A stretch of DNA of 64,000 bases, taken from positions 124,001-188,000 of the forward strand of contig NZ_LN881723.1 of NCBI RefSeq assembly GCF_001457415.1, given 5' to 3'. The stretch is from Gorillibacterium timonense. GTDB taxonomy: Bacteria; Bacillota; Bacilli; Paenibacillales; NBRC-103111. A program made the translations under genes and the position numbers. Of the stretch, positions 1 through 8,229 are shown piece by piece (positions within the stretch are counted from its first letter, which is position 1; each line of letters opens with the position of its first letter). The notes beneath the pieces are model-generated. The model searched no databases. It saw only the letters and a list, made by a program, of their open reading frames with translations, and was not told where the DNA came from.

Positions 1-46
1 TGGACACTCCCGCTTCGCGGGCTACATCATAGATCGTTACGGTCAC
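1..46 (-). CDS. ccpA: Catabolite control protein A, N-terminal start only (cut by window edge)
   Basis: Only the first 15 codons are present, reading leftwards out of the window. They give the start of a LacI-type helix-turn-helix of the CcpA kind (TIYDVAREAGVS). CcpA is the Firmicute regulator of carbon catabolite repression that binds cre sites together with HPr-Ser-P. I chose the GTG at 46 because GGAG lies nine bases upstream; an in-frame ATG at 61 lacks a good ribosome binding site. Other LacI-family regulators can share this start, so the name rests on a short stretch. The PTS genes downstream fit a carbon-control neighbourhood. Confidence 0.7.
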   Translation of the reverse strand, partial: MTVTIYDVAREAGVS

Positions 47-111
47 GTTTCTTCGCTCCATTACTCTATATAATTTGGTTCATTTCGACCTATATTATCG
101 TAATGATACGA

Positions 112-175
112 CAAAAAAAGGGATTTCGCAACGATTCGGCCGTGCCTTGCCGAAAATCCGCAGCGAATTCCCTCT
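112..175 (-). terminator. Rho-independent terminator after the 191-637 gene
   Basis: Read on the minus strand, a long imperfect stem (AGGGA..TTCGC..CGGC pairing with GCCG..GCGAA..TCCCT) ends in seven T residues. It follows the stop of the gene at 191-637 and separates it from ccpA. Confidence 0.75.
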
Positions 176-190
176 AATCGGCTGCTTTCC

Positions 191-637
191 TCACCGGTTT
201 ATTCGGTTTCGGCTGAAAGAGATGATCACGGCGGCAAGCGTCTTGTCTGTCAGTTGAACCAGCTTTTGCTGAATGTCGTCGACCCACTCCTGATCCTCCA
301 GCGAACGGGCCAGCAAGAGCATATCCAAAAGCTCATTGATCCGTTCCTCAATCAGTCTTCGCACGCCTTCGACTCCAGCCTCTTGCTTCTGTTGAAGCTG
401 TATGATGCGGGCAATTTCATTCCGCTCGTCGAAGCGCAGATGGATCTTTTCCGGAAGGAGAGCTTTCAATCGCCCCAGCAGACTGACCAAGCAAGGCTTC
501 ACCGGAGGAAAAATTTCACTGTGATTGCAGGTGTCGCAGATCAGCACCGGTACGTTTTCAATTTCTGCGTTTTTCTTGAAAACAACCGTACTTAACTTCA
601 ACTCCATCTGATGTCCACAGCTGCATCTTTTATCCAT
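191..637 (-). CDS. Conserved hypothetical protein with N-terminal zinc-ribbon-like cysteines
   Basis: 148 residues. The first 45 residues hold paired cysteines (KRCSCGH near residue 5 and ICDTCNH near residue 35) that could bind zinc, as in YgiT-type zinc fingers. The remainder is helical and charged, with a predicted amphipathic C-terminal half. I chose the ATG at 637 because GGGAGTGG lies eight bases upstream; the frame stays open for 20 more codons but without a ribosome binding site. It is a single-gene unit with its own terminator. Function not recognised. Confidence 0.7.
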   Translation of the reverse strand: MDKRCSCGHQMELKLSTVVFKKNAEIENVPVLICDTCNHSEIFPPVKPCLVSLLGRLKALLPEKIHLRFDERNEIARIIQLQQKQEAGVEGVRRLIEERINELLDMLLLARSLEDQEWVDDIQQKLVQLTDKTLAAVIISFSRNRINR

Positions 638-715
638 GTTTACCACTCCCGGGTCGTATCGCTCTGCTTCGTTACCCTCTACCATTTCGACCCGCAACCG
701 TAGAATCCTGCTTGA

Positions 716-1165
716 TCAGGAGCGGAATTTGATGGCAGCTTTGAGGCGCGACGCGAGCTTCCGAGCACCGGGAACGGACAGGAGCAGCATGGCCAAAATC
801 GCACCGATGCCGTCATTGCGGATGTCATGCCAGTCAGGAGAACGACCCGGTACGAACTGCTGATGGTACTCATCTGTCAAGCCGTAGAGGACGCATAGCA
901 GCACCGCCAGCAGCCTCTCCCACACCGTGAAGGTGCCATTTGAAACCGCCCAGACAAAAGCGAGACCGAGCGCAAAATAGGCAAAGAAGTGGCCCCAGTC
1001 AAACGACTGCATACCCGGAAAGATTTTATCGAAAAAGGGCAGCCAGCTGGAAAGTTCGTCACCCGTGCGGGAAGAGAAGAAAAAGATCGCCGCCATGACC
1101 ACAAGACAAGGCCCGAACCGTAACAGCAGGGGGATAATGGTTTTTTGCAGCTTGTTCTTCTTCAT
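716..1165 (-). CDS. VanZ-family membrane protein
   Basis: 149 residues with about four hydrophobic segments (near 10-28, 58-76, 84-97 and 119-132). The VanZ-family signature DEYHQQFVPGR lies near residue 97. VanZ proteins are linked to teicoplanin resistance and cell-envelope lipids, but most chromosomal copies have no known function. The start codon overlaps the ptsI stop by four bases (ATGA), so it is probably translationally coupled as the last gene of the PTS operon. Why a VanZ protein sits behind ptsI is unclear. Confidence 0.85.
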   Translation of the reverse strand: MKKNKLQKTIIPLLLRFGPCLVVMAAIFFFSSRTGDELSSWLPFFDKIFPGMQSFDWGHFFAYFALGLAFVWAVSNGTFTVWERLLAVLLCVLYGLTDEYHQQFVPGRSPDWHDIRNDGIGAILAMLLLSVPGARKLASRLKAAIKFRS

Positions 1166-2919
1166 GTCGGCGCCTCCTCCGTAAGGGGTTGTCTCGGCTG
1201 CTCCCAGGCGAGCGATAGCTTCTGCCGGACTTCTGCCGCCGTCTTGCAGCGAAGGGCGTCCGTCAAAACTTCCTCACAGCGGGCGGCAACACAATCGAGA
1301 AGCGCCTTCTTCACGGGTAGACAGGATTGAACCGACATGCTGATCTCCCGGATGCCAAGACCCAGCCAGATCGGAAGGGCGAGCGGATCGCCTGCCATCT
1401 CCCCGCAAACGCCGACAGGAATGCCCGCATCGGAAGCCGCTTGCGCCGTATTGCGGATCAGACGCAGCACAGCAGGATGATAAGGCTCGTATAGTGGCGC
1501 GACCGCTTCGTTCATCCGGTCCACGGCCAGTACATATTGAACGAGATCGTTCGTGCCGATGCTGAAGAAATCCACTTCCTGGGCAAGAAGATCGGCGAGC
1601 AGCGCCGCTGCGGGAACTTCGATCATGATGCCGACCGGGATGTCCCCATCAAACGGGATTTGTTCCTCATGCAGCTCTTGCTTCACCTCTTCGATGACGT
1701 CTCTCGCCTCTCTCAGCTCGTCGAGAGAGCCGACCATCGGCAATAGCAGGCGGATGGGGCCATGCGCCCCCGCGCGCAGGATGGCTCGCAGCTGAATCCG
1801 GAACAGGTCCTTGCGAGCGAGCAAGATCCGCACCGCTCGGAGACCGAGAGAAGGATTATCCTCCTCGGGGAGCGCGATGTAGCTGATCGCCTTGTCGCCG
1901 CCGATATCGAGCGCTCGGAAGACGAGGGGATTCCCTCCGTGCCGCACCACCGCTTCCCGGTAGATGCGGTATTGCTCCTCTTCGCTCGGTACCGCGCTGC
2001 GGTCCATGAACAGAAATTCCGTACGAAACAACCCGACGCCGGGAATGCCTTCCTGAATCGATCGATCCAGCTCATTCAGAGAGCTGATGTTGGCGAGAAT
2101 CTCCAGCCGCCGGCCATCCTTCGTGACGGGAGGAAAGGAGACGATGCCCTGGAGCGAATGACGCTCCTTCTCCAGCTCCTCCTTGCGGTGCTGATACTCC
2201 TCGACGATGCTGCTGTCGGGGTTGACCCAAACGCGCTCCGCATCTCCGTCCACGATGAGGAGATCCCCCGTCTGAATCGAACGCTGCAGCTTGCTGTCCA
2301 GTCCCGATACCATTGGAATGCCCATCGCACGAGCCATGATGGCCGTATGCGAGGTTCTTCCGCCCATGACGGTGACGATCCCGAGCAGATTGCTCGGACC
2401 CAGCTTCACGAAGCCGGAGGGCGTCACTTCTTTGGCAACCAGGATATAAGGTGCTTCCAGAGGAATGGCGGACTCCACTTCCTCCGATTCTCCGAGAAGA
2501 TGCTTCAAGAGGCGATTGCCTACATCCCGAATATCGTCGGCCCGCTCCTTCATATAATCGTCATCAAGAAGATCGAACATGCTGGCGAATTTATCGGTGG
2601 CTTCCTGAACGGCAAGCTCGGCTCCGATGGAACGCAGCCTCATGATCTCCCGGACCTCATTCTGAAAAATCGGATCTTCCAGGATAGCCAAATGAGCATT
2701 GAAGATCCCGGCCTCATCCTCGCCAATCAGTTCTCGGATATCGGATCGAATTGATTCCAGCTCCGATTTGCTGCTACGGATCCCCGCGATCAGCTTGTCC
2801 AGTTCCTCCGTCAAATCGGCATCTCCCATCATCCGCTCCGGAATCTCGCAGACGGAAGAAGGCAATACAAAGGCTCGGCCAATGGCAATTCCTGGAGAAA
2901 CGCCAATTTCCTTATTCAA
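1162..2919 (-). CDS. ptsI: Phosphoenolpyruvate-protein phosphotransferase (PTS enzyme I)
   Basis: 585 residues, near the usual enzyme I length. It passes phosphate from PEP to HPr in the cytoplasm. The phosphohistidine motif GGRTSHTAIMARAMGIP is present with the active His at about 191. The C-terminal PEP-binding barrel has the metal/PEP segments IMIEVPAA and FFSIGTNDLVQY, and the conserved Cys in GVCGEMAGDP. Translation starts at TTG 2919 behind GGGGGAAAG, overlapping the upstream PTS gene stop by four bases. Unlike the common ptsH-ptsI order, it follows a sugar-specific IICBA gene, so HPr must be encoded elsewhere. Confidence 0.95.
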   Translation of the reverse strand: MNKEIGVSPGIAIGRAFVLPSSVCEIPERMMGDADLTEELDKLIAGIRSSKSELESIRSDIRELIGEDEAGIFNAHLAILEDPIFQNEVREIMRLRSIGAELAVQEATDKFASMFDLLDDDYMKERADDIRDVGNRLLKHLLGESEEVESAIPLEAPYILVAKEVTPSGFVKLGPSNLLGIVTVMGGRTSHTAIMARAMGIPMVSGLDSKLQRSIQTGDLLIVDGDAERVWVNPDSSIVEEYQHRKEELEKERHSLQGIVSFPPVTKDGRRLEILANISSLNELDRSIQEGIPGVGLFRTEFLFMDRSAVPSEEEQYRIYREAVVRHGGNPLVFRALDIGGDKAISYIALPEEDNPSLGLRAVRILLARKDLFRIQLRAILRAGAHGPIRLLLPMVGSLDELREARDVIEEVKQELHEEQIPFDGDIPVGIMIEVPAAALLADLLAQEVDFFSIGTNDLVQYVLAVDRMNEAVAPLYEPYHPAVLRLIRNTAQAASDAGIPVGVCGEMAGDPLALPIWLGLGIREISMSVQSCLPVKKALLDCVAARCEEVLTDALRCKTAAEVRQKLSLAWEQPRQPLTEEAPT

Positions 2920-4802
2920 GATCGCTTTCCCCCTTCCACGGCATCTTCTTTGAGCAGTACGGAGAGCACAGATGCCTGACCTTTTTTAACTGCTTTAAAC
3001 GGAGCATAGCTCCAGGTTTTCACCATATCCGCATTGGTGATGACCATCGGGGTGGCAAGCGATTTGCTCAGCTTTCTCACCTTCTCATATTGGAAATGGG
3101 CAAGAAGCTGACCGGGCTTCACCTCATCGCCTTCCTTCACATAGACCGTGAAGCAGTTTTGCAGCTGGGAGGTGTCGATCCCCATGTGTAGCAGAACCTG
3201 CAGCCCCTCCGCCGTTTCAATTCCGATGGCATGCTTGGATGGATGAACATGGACGATCTTACCCGTGACCGGAGACACCATCTCCCCGCGGTCGGGTATA
3301 AAAGCAACACCATTGCCAACCAGGCCTTGAGCGAAGATGGGATCGGGCACCTCTTCGAGCGGAATCATCCGGCCCGACATCGGGGAATGAAACGCCACCT
3401 GCTTGATCTCCTTGCGCGTGAGCTTGACGATCTGCTCTTTGATCATATCGGAGTAAGTGCCGAACACGACCTGCACGTTGCCGGCGCCCAGCCGGATGAC
3501 CCCGGCGGCTCCCAGGTTTTTCAGGGCGGCTATATCGAGCAGCTTGTCATTGTCCAACGTGAGGCGAAGCCGGGTTACGCAGGCTTCGATGGTTTTGATG
3601 TTGTTTTTGCCACCGAGCGCTTCCAGAATCAAGGGTGACCGATACGGAATATCGCCCGCCCACTCTTCGAGCTGAGAGCCTTCCTCGCGCCCGGGTGTCG
3701 GTATGCGAAAGCGGCGGATCGCCCAACAGAAGAGGCGGTAATATACATAGCCATAGATGAGGCCGATCGGAATCAGCCAAATTCCGTGCGTGGAGAGGTT
3801 GAAGTTGATGATGTAATCAATAAAGCCCGCCGAATAGGAAAAACCATGGTGTATGCCCAGCGAATAGGTCAGCCACATCGCAAGCCCCGAGAGGACGGCG
3901 TGAATGCCGAATAGATACGGTGATGCGAAGAGAAAAGCGAATTCGATCGGCTCCGACACTCCTGTCAGGAAGCAGGCAAGCGCCGCCACGAGAAAGGTCT
4001 TACGAATTTTGGGCTTCAAATCTTCACGGGCTTCATGGATGATCGCGAATGCGATTGCCGGGAGAGCAAACATCATGATTGGATACAGTCCGGCCATATA
4101 GCCGCCGGCCGTCGGGTCACCGGCGAAAAATCGTGGCAGGTCTCCGAAGACATAGCTGCCGTCGGGACGCTGGTAAGAGCCCAATTGAAACCAATACACA
4201 TTATTCAAGATATGGTGAAGCCCGGACGGCACGAGAAGACGGTGGGCAACCCCGTACAAGAAGGCGCCGAAACCGCCCATATCAAGCAGGAACTGGGCTA
4301 AAGAGGCCATGCCGTCGCGAACGAAAGGTCCAATTTTAACCGTGACCAAGGATACGATCAAGGTGACAAATCCCATAAACAGAGGGACGAGCCGAACACC
4401 GCCAAAGAATTGAATATACTCAGGCAGCTGAACGTTCTTCAACCGATGGTAAGACAGAGCGGTGAGGATGGCAATGACGACGCCTCCCGTAATGCCGAAC
4501 TGAAAGTCGGGACCGATATAGCGGAGAGAGATCTGATTGAACAGGTAATAACTGCTCAGTGAGGTCATGCCCGCGATAACGGAATTCTCCGCAAGGCCAA
4601 GTGCGACCCCCACCGCGAAGATGAAGGGCAGATAGGTAAAAATCGATTGGCCGGCAAACGACAGGATGTCTCCCACTTCTCCGAGGTTTGCCTGATCCCA
4701 AGGCAAACTGCCGAGCCTGATCAAGATCGCTGCCACCGGCAGCACCATGATGGGCATCATGAGGGAGCGTCCCAACTGCTGCAGGCTTCCCATCCAATTC
4801 AT
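2916..4802 (-). CDS. nagE: PTS IICBA permease, N-acetylglucosamine type
   Basis: 628 residues in C-B-A order. The IIC membrane domain covers about 1-370. IIB covers 395-465 with the phosphocysteine at 408 (IKTIEACVTRLRL). IIA covers 485-625 with the phosphohistidine at 539 (LLHMGIDTSQLQ). The IIC motifs PSGLHHILNNVYWF and AGGYMAGLYPIMMFALP resemble GlcNAc-specific NagE/NagP more than glucose PtsG, so GlcNAc is the likely substrate; this is inferred from similarity. The ATG at 4802 has AAAGGAGAG eight bases upstream; the frame is open further but lacks a ribosome binding site. First gene of the operon nagE-ptsI-vanZ. Confidence 0.8.
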   Translation of the reverse strand: MNWMGSLQQLGRSLMMPIMVLPVAAILIRLGSLPWDQANLGEVGDILSFAGQSIFTYLPFIFAVGVALGLAENSVIAGMTSLSSYYLFNQISLRYIGPDFQFGITGGVVIAILTALSYHRLKNVQLPEYIQFFGGVRLVPLFMGFVTLIVSLVTVKIGPFVRDGMASLAQFLLDMGGFGAFLYGVAHRLLVPSGLHHILNNVYWFQLGSYQRPDGSYVFGDLPRFFAGDPTAGGYMAGLYPIMMFALPAIAFAIIHEAREDLKPKIRKTFLVAALACFLTGVSEPIEFAFLFASPYLFGIHAVLSGLAMWLTYSLGIHHGFSYSAGFIDYIINFNLSTHGIWLIPIGLIYGYVYYRLFCWAIRRFRIPTPGREEGSQLEEWAGDIPYRSPLILEALGGKNNIKTIEACVTRLRLTLDNDKLLDIAALKNLGAAGVIRLGAGNVQVVFGTYSDMIKEQIVKLTRKEIKQVAFHSPMSGRMIPLEEVPDPIFAQGLVGNGVAFIPDRGEMVSPVTGKIVHVHPSKHAIGIETAEGLQVLLHMGIDTSQLQNCFTVYVKEGDEVKPGQLLAHFQYEKVRKLSKSLATPMVITNADMVKTWSYAPFKAVKKGQASVLSVLLKEDAVEGGKRS

Positions 4803-4897
4803 GAGCGTCTCTCCTTTCCCCATCCTGTATGGTAAGGGTTGTCCCGATTTTTGTAAAGGCGCTCCTCCATTCGTACCTTCCGCACGATACATCGTCC

Positions 4898-4926
4898 TTA
4901 TTTCGGTGAAAATAATTCCGAAATAA
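4898..4926. promoter_or_regulatory. Inverted repeat upstream of the PTS operon (candidate operator)
   Basis: Perfect 9-bp arms TTATTTCGG and CCGAAATAA separated by 11 bases, about 100 bp upstream of the nagE start. Its place suggests a repressor site for the PTS operon. It does not look like a classic cre site. The binding protein is unknown. Confidence 0.5.
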
Positions 4927-4945
4927 ACTTGGCGGTCTGTCGTCA

Positions 4946-4984
4946 TGAAAAAGCGGTTCCCGCCCAGCCAATCGGCGAAAACCG
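4946..4984 (-). terminator. Terminator after the DJ-1/PfpI gene
   Basis: On the minus strand, GCGGTTTTCGCC pairs with GGCGGGAACCGC and is followed by TTTTTC. It ends transcription of the gene at 4999-5520 before the PTS operon promoter region. Confidence 0.75.
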
Positions 4985-4998
4985 CTGCTACCTTTCTA

Positions 4999-5520
4999 CT
5001 ACGATTTCAACAGATTTATCAACTCTCTCATGAAAGCCGGCAGATCCGGTGGCCGCCGTCCGGAAACGAGGTTTCGGTCCACCACCACTTCCTCGTCCAC
5101 CCAGATCGCACCGGCGTTTTCAAGATCGTCCTTGATTCCCGGAGTAGATGTCATGGTGTAGCCCTTCACGATCTTTGCGGAGGCCAGTACCCAGCCAGCA
5201 TGGCAGATTTGCCCGATCGGCTTGCTAGCCTCATGAAACTCCCGGGTCAGCTTGAGGACATCCGCGTCGCGGCGCATCTTATCCGGCGCCCAGCCTCCCG
5301 GTACATAAAGGCCGTCAAAACGGCTTGAATTCACGTCCGCATAAGAGATATCAGATTCCAAGGGAACTCCGTACTTTCCTTTGTACACCTTGCCTGCTTC
5401 AGGGCCGGCTATCGTCACAGTCGCGCCCGCTTCGCGAAGGCGGAGGACCGGATACCACATCTCCAAATCCTCAAAATCCGTATCACAGAATGCCAATACG
5501 TTTTTTTCGAGAAGCTCCAT
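4999..5520 (-). CDS. DJ-1/PfpI family protein
   Basis: 173 residues. The class I glutamine-amidotransferase-like fold is indicated by the nucleophile elbow GQICHAGW with the Cys at about 106, and by the N-terminal acidic segment DTDFEDLE expected to hold the partner Glu. Family members include PfpI-like proteases, DJ-1 deglycase/chaperones and general stress proteins such as YraA/YfkM. The ATG at 5520 follows GGAGGAAGAGAA; an upstream in-frame ATG at 5568 would put this ribosome binding site inside the gene. Monocistronic, with a terminator behind it. Exact activity cannot be read from sequence. Confidence 0.88.
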   Translation of the reverse strand: MELLEKNVLAFCDTDFEDLEMWYPVLRLREAGATVTIAGPEAGKVYKGKYGVPLESDISYADVNSSRFDGLYVPGGWAPDKMRRDADVLKLTREFHEASKPIGQICHAGWVLASAKIVKGYTMTSTPGIKDDLENAGAIWVDEEVVVDRNLVSGRRPPDLPAFMRELINLLKS

Positions 5521-5688
5521 TTCTCTTCCTCCTCCTCTACTTGATGTCAACCTTATCATAACCGTCATTCTTTAAGCGGTCCAGTAAGGCAGTAAGGCGT
5601 ACTCCAACCGATCAAGCACATCTCATCCTCGCTGTTGATCGATCCAAGCACAAGTATATCCCAGATCCACGAAAAGATTTCCTAACGA

Positions 5689-5723
5689 CAAAGCTCCGCC
5701 TGTCCGAGGACGGCGGAGCTTTG
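5689..5723. terminator. Strong bidirectional terminator hairpin
   Basis: A perfect 12-bp stem (CAAAGCTCCGCC / GGCGGAGCTTTG) with an 11-base loop, lying downstream of the repeat-protein gene at 5768-6391 on the minus strand. Confidence 0.8.
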
Positions 5724-5767
5724 CTTACCTACAAGGTAGCCGATGATGGCGATTATGGCATCAAAGT

Positions 5768-6391
5768 TTATTGAATGGAAGTGGCTGCGGACTCCTCACG
5801 CAGGTAGCTGTCATGACCCGGTTGGTCGCCCTTGTAGCTCGCCGTGTGGAACGAGCTTGCGCTCACCGCAGAGCTTACAGCTGCTGAAGCCGAAGCCATC
5901 GCTTCATCCCTCAGGTAGCTGTCATGGCCGGGCTGGTCGCCCTTGTAGCTCGCCGTGTGGAACGACTGGGTCGAGCTTGCATAGCTGCTTCCGCTTCCGT
6001 AGGCCGATTGCGCCGGGCTTGAAGCGTCGGAACGCAGATAGGCGTCATGGCCCGGTTGGTCGCCTTTGTAGCTCGCGGTGTGGAACGACTGAACCGAGTT
6101 GGCGGAATAGCTGTTTCCGGCACTGTAAGCTTGTGCCGGGCTTGAAGCGTCGGAATGCAGGTACGCGTCATGACCGGGTTGGTCACCCTTGTAGCTCGCG
6201 GTGTGGAACGACTGGACCGAGCTGGAGTAGGAAGCACCTTTTTTCGGTTTGTTATAGAAAGACTGAACCGGACCCGTAGGCTCGAAGACTGGCTTCGAAG
6301 ACGGGGTTTTGGAATCGGATCTCAAATAAGAATCATGACCAGGCTGGTTACCGCGATAATTGCTCTTGTGGAAATTCGGGTTGTTCTGCAT
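5768..6391 (-). CDS. Repeat protein with five copies of a YKGDQPGHD motif
   Basis: 207 residues. A 20-residue unit, consensus FHTASYKGDQPGHDxYLRSD, occurs five times at about 7-26, 62-81, 103-122, 144-163 and 181-200. Ser/Ala/Tyr-rich low-complexity linkers of 17 to 35 residues separate the units. The first copy is the most divergent (YRGNQPGHD). There is no signal peptide, membrane segment or cysteine. AAGGAGG precedes the ATG. The repeats are also conserved at DNA level, suggesting recent duplication or selection. I do not recognise the family. Intrinsic disorder with periodic Tyr/His/Asp would suit a spore-coat or multivalent binding protein, but this is a guess. Confidence 0.85.
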   Translation of the reverse strand: MQNNPNFHKSNYRGNQPGHDSYLRSDSKTPSSKPVFEPTGPVQSFYNKPKKGASYSSSVQSFHTASYKGDQPGHDAYLHSDASSPAQAYSAGNSYSANSVQSFHTASYKGDQPGHDAYLRSDASSPAQSAYGSGSSYASSTQSFHTASYKGDQPGHDSYLRDEAMASASAAVSSAVSASSFHTASYKGDQPGHDSYLREESAATSIQ

Positions 6392-6502
6392 GCCAAACCT
6401 CCTTAAGGATTCGGTCTTCCGCCGCGTTCTGCATTCGCCGCAAGAAGCCAGTACTAGTCTGAACCCGTAAGGAGCGTTTTACATTAGGTCTTCGATGGGA
6501 AA

Positions 6503-6931
6503 TCAGGAGGGTCGCACCGGTTTTGTTACGGCTTCCTCCACCTTGATGCAGCGGTCCATGATGACCACAATACCGTTCTCTTCGCAGATGCGGGCCGCTT
6601 CCTCGTTCACAATCCCCTGCTGCAGCCAAAACACCTTGGCTCCGATCTTGACGGCTTGCTCCGCAATCGGAACCACTTGGTCGCTACGCCGAAAAACATT
6701 GACGATGCTGACGGGCTCGGGAATATCCAGAAGACTCGGATAGCAGGTTTCCCCAAGGATGCTGTCGGCCGCCGGGTTTACCGGAATGATGCGGTACCCT
6801 CTCGACTGCATGGCATGAGCGACCATGTAAGAAGTGCGGTCTGGTTTGTCGGACAAGCCGACGACAGCGATGTTGCCCGCTTCCTCAAGCAGCTTTTTGA
6901 TGGTCTCGCGGGATGGATTCTCAAATGACAT
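6503..6931 (-). CDS. CoA-binding domain protein (YccU/YneT type)
   Basis: 142 residues, a single Rossmann-like CoA-binding domain with the nucleotide-loop motif AVVGLSDKPDRTSY near residue 22 and the ribose-contact region PVNPAADSILGE. Family members bind CoA or a related nucleotide; their physiological role is unsettled. The gene starts two bases after the aroA stop, so it is the third gene of the operon aroK-aroA-this gene. No link to aromatic amino acid synthesis is known to me. Confidence 0.88.
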   Translation of the reverse strand: MSFENPSRETIKKLLEEAGNIAVVGLSDKPDRTSYMVAHAMQSRGYRIIPVNPAADSILGETCYPSLLDIPEPVSIVNVFRRSDQVVPIAEQAVKIGAKVFWLQQGIVNEEAARICEENGIVVIMDRCIKVEEAVTKPVRPS

Positions 6932-6933
6932 AT

Positions 6934-8229
6934 TTATTCCTCCACAAACGTAATGTCGGCTCCAAGCGCAAGGAGATGCTTGAAATAGCCCGGATACGAT
7001 TTCGCCACATGCTGCGCATCGCGAATGACAAGCCCTTGGCGGGAACGCAGCCCAACCACCGTGAGCGCCATGATGACCCGATGGTCATAGTGTGCGTCGA
7101 TCTCGGCTCCGCCTTCCACGCCTTGGGGGCTTCCGTGAATGATGATTTCACTTTGCCGCTCCTCCGCTTGAACGCCCGCCTTGCGCAGCTCCCGGACGAA
7201 ATCGCTGATCCGGTCGCATTCCTTATACCGGAGGTTCTCCACATTATAGAAGCGGGACGTGCCCTCGGCGAAGGCTGCAGCGGCGACCATGGCGAGCACC
7301 CCGTCCGTGAAGCCGTCTCCGTCGAATTCGCCCGCCGTCAAACGGCCATTTCCCTGAACATGGACAACTCCGTTCTCATGCGTCAGAGGCACGTTCATGG
7401 CCTTCAGAACATCGACGACCTCGCGCTCGCCCTGTCGGCTCGTCTCGGACAAGCGCAGTACCTTCACATCCGAAGGAACCACCGCCGCCGCCGCCAGGAT
7501 GGCCGCAGATCCCGGATAATCGCCCTGCACATAGTAATCCTGAGCCTTGTAATGCTGGCCTCCCGGGATTCGGAAATGCATCAGATCAGCGGAGGCTTCA
7601 ATTTGAATCCCTGCCTGCTCCAATACTTCAAGCGTCTGTCCGACGATGATCTTGGATTTCAAATCGTCCAGCACCTGAATCTCGCTGTCTTCCGCTAGCA
7701 GCGGAGCCGTGAACAACAAAGCACTAAGGAATTGCGAGCTTACCGCTCCAGATACCGTTATTCGGCCGCCGCGCGGATTGCCTCCCCGAAGGGTGATGGG
7801 GAGCTTGCCGCCGTTGTCCTCCACCTCAACGCCTATCTGTCGTAGAGAATCGATTAAATCATCGTGGGGGCGTTTGCCGAGCGAATCGGGATAGGTGTTC
7901 ACAAAGGTAACTTCCGGACAGAAGGACGCAATGCCCATCAAAAACCGCAGGACCGCTCCCGCGTTGCCGACGTTCAGCTCGCGCACATCGCGCGGTGACC
8001 GTCCGAAGCCGCGGATGGTCAGTTTCTCCTCGTCTTCCTCCAGCTCCGCACCCAGATCGCGGATGCAGCGGCGCATGGCGTCGCTGTCCTCGCTGTGAGC
8101 CGGATACCAGATCGTACTGGTTCCTTCGGACAAAGCTCCGACGAGCAAATATCTCGTCGTATAGTTTTTCGATGAAAGAGCTTGAATCTCTCCTTCAAGT
8201 CTTGCTGCGGGCTTCACAATCGCCTTCAT
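6934..8229 (-). CDS. aroA: Atypical 3-phosphoshikimate 1-carboxyvinyltransferase (EPSP synthase)
   Basis: 431 residues. It joins PEP to shikimate-3-phosphate in the shikimate pathway. Residues matching the catalytic set are present: Lys in SSKNYTTR (about 21), GKRP Arg, AVSSQFL Ser-Ser-Gln, Asp in FTDGV, YKECDR, YDHR and the C-terminal AKSYP Lys. The usually invariant stretch GNAGTAMRP is here GNAGAVLRF (residues 88-96), so Phe replaces the Pro known in other enzymes to affect glyphosate binding. It overlaps aroK by four bases. It may be a diverged second EPSP synthase; glyphosate behaviour is not inferable with confidence. Confidence 0.85.
   Translation of the reverse strand: MKAIVKPAARLEGEIQALSSKNYTTRYLLVGALSEGTSTIWYPAHSEDSDAMRRCIRDLGAELEEDEEKLTIRGFGRSPRDVRELNVGNAGAVLRFLMGIASFCPEVTFVNTYPDSLGKRPHDDLIDSLRQIGVEVEDNGGKLPITLRGGNPRGGRITVSGAVSSQFLSALLFTAPLLAEDSEIQVLDDLKSKIIVGQTLEVLEQAGIQIEASADLMHFRIPGGQHYKAQDYYVQGDYPGSAAILAAAAVVPSDVKVLRLSETSRQGEREVVDVLKAMNVPLTHENGVVHVQGNGRLTAGEFDGDGFTDGVLAMVAAAAFAEGTSRFYNVENLRYKECDRISDFVRELRKAGVQAEERQSEIIIHGSPQGVEGGAEIDAHYDHRVIMALTVVGLRSRQGLVIRDAQHVAKSYPGYFKHLLALGADITFVEE

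Noticed and set aside
1762..2754. A 330-codon open frame opposite ptsI
   Set aside because: Shadow of ptsI; no ribosome binding site and no recognisable protein.
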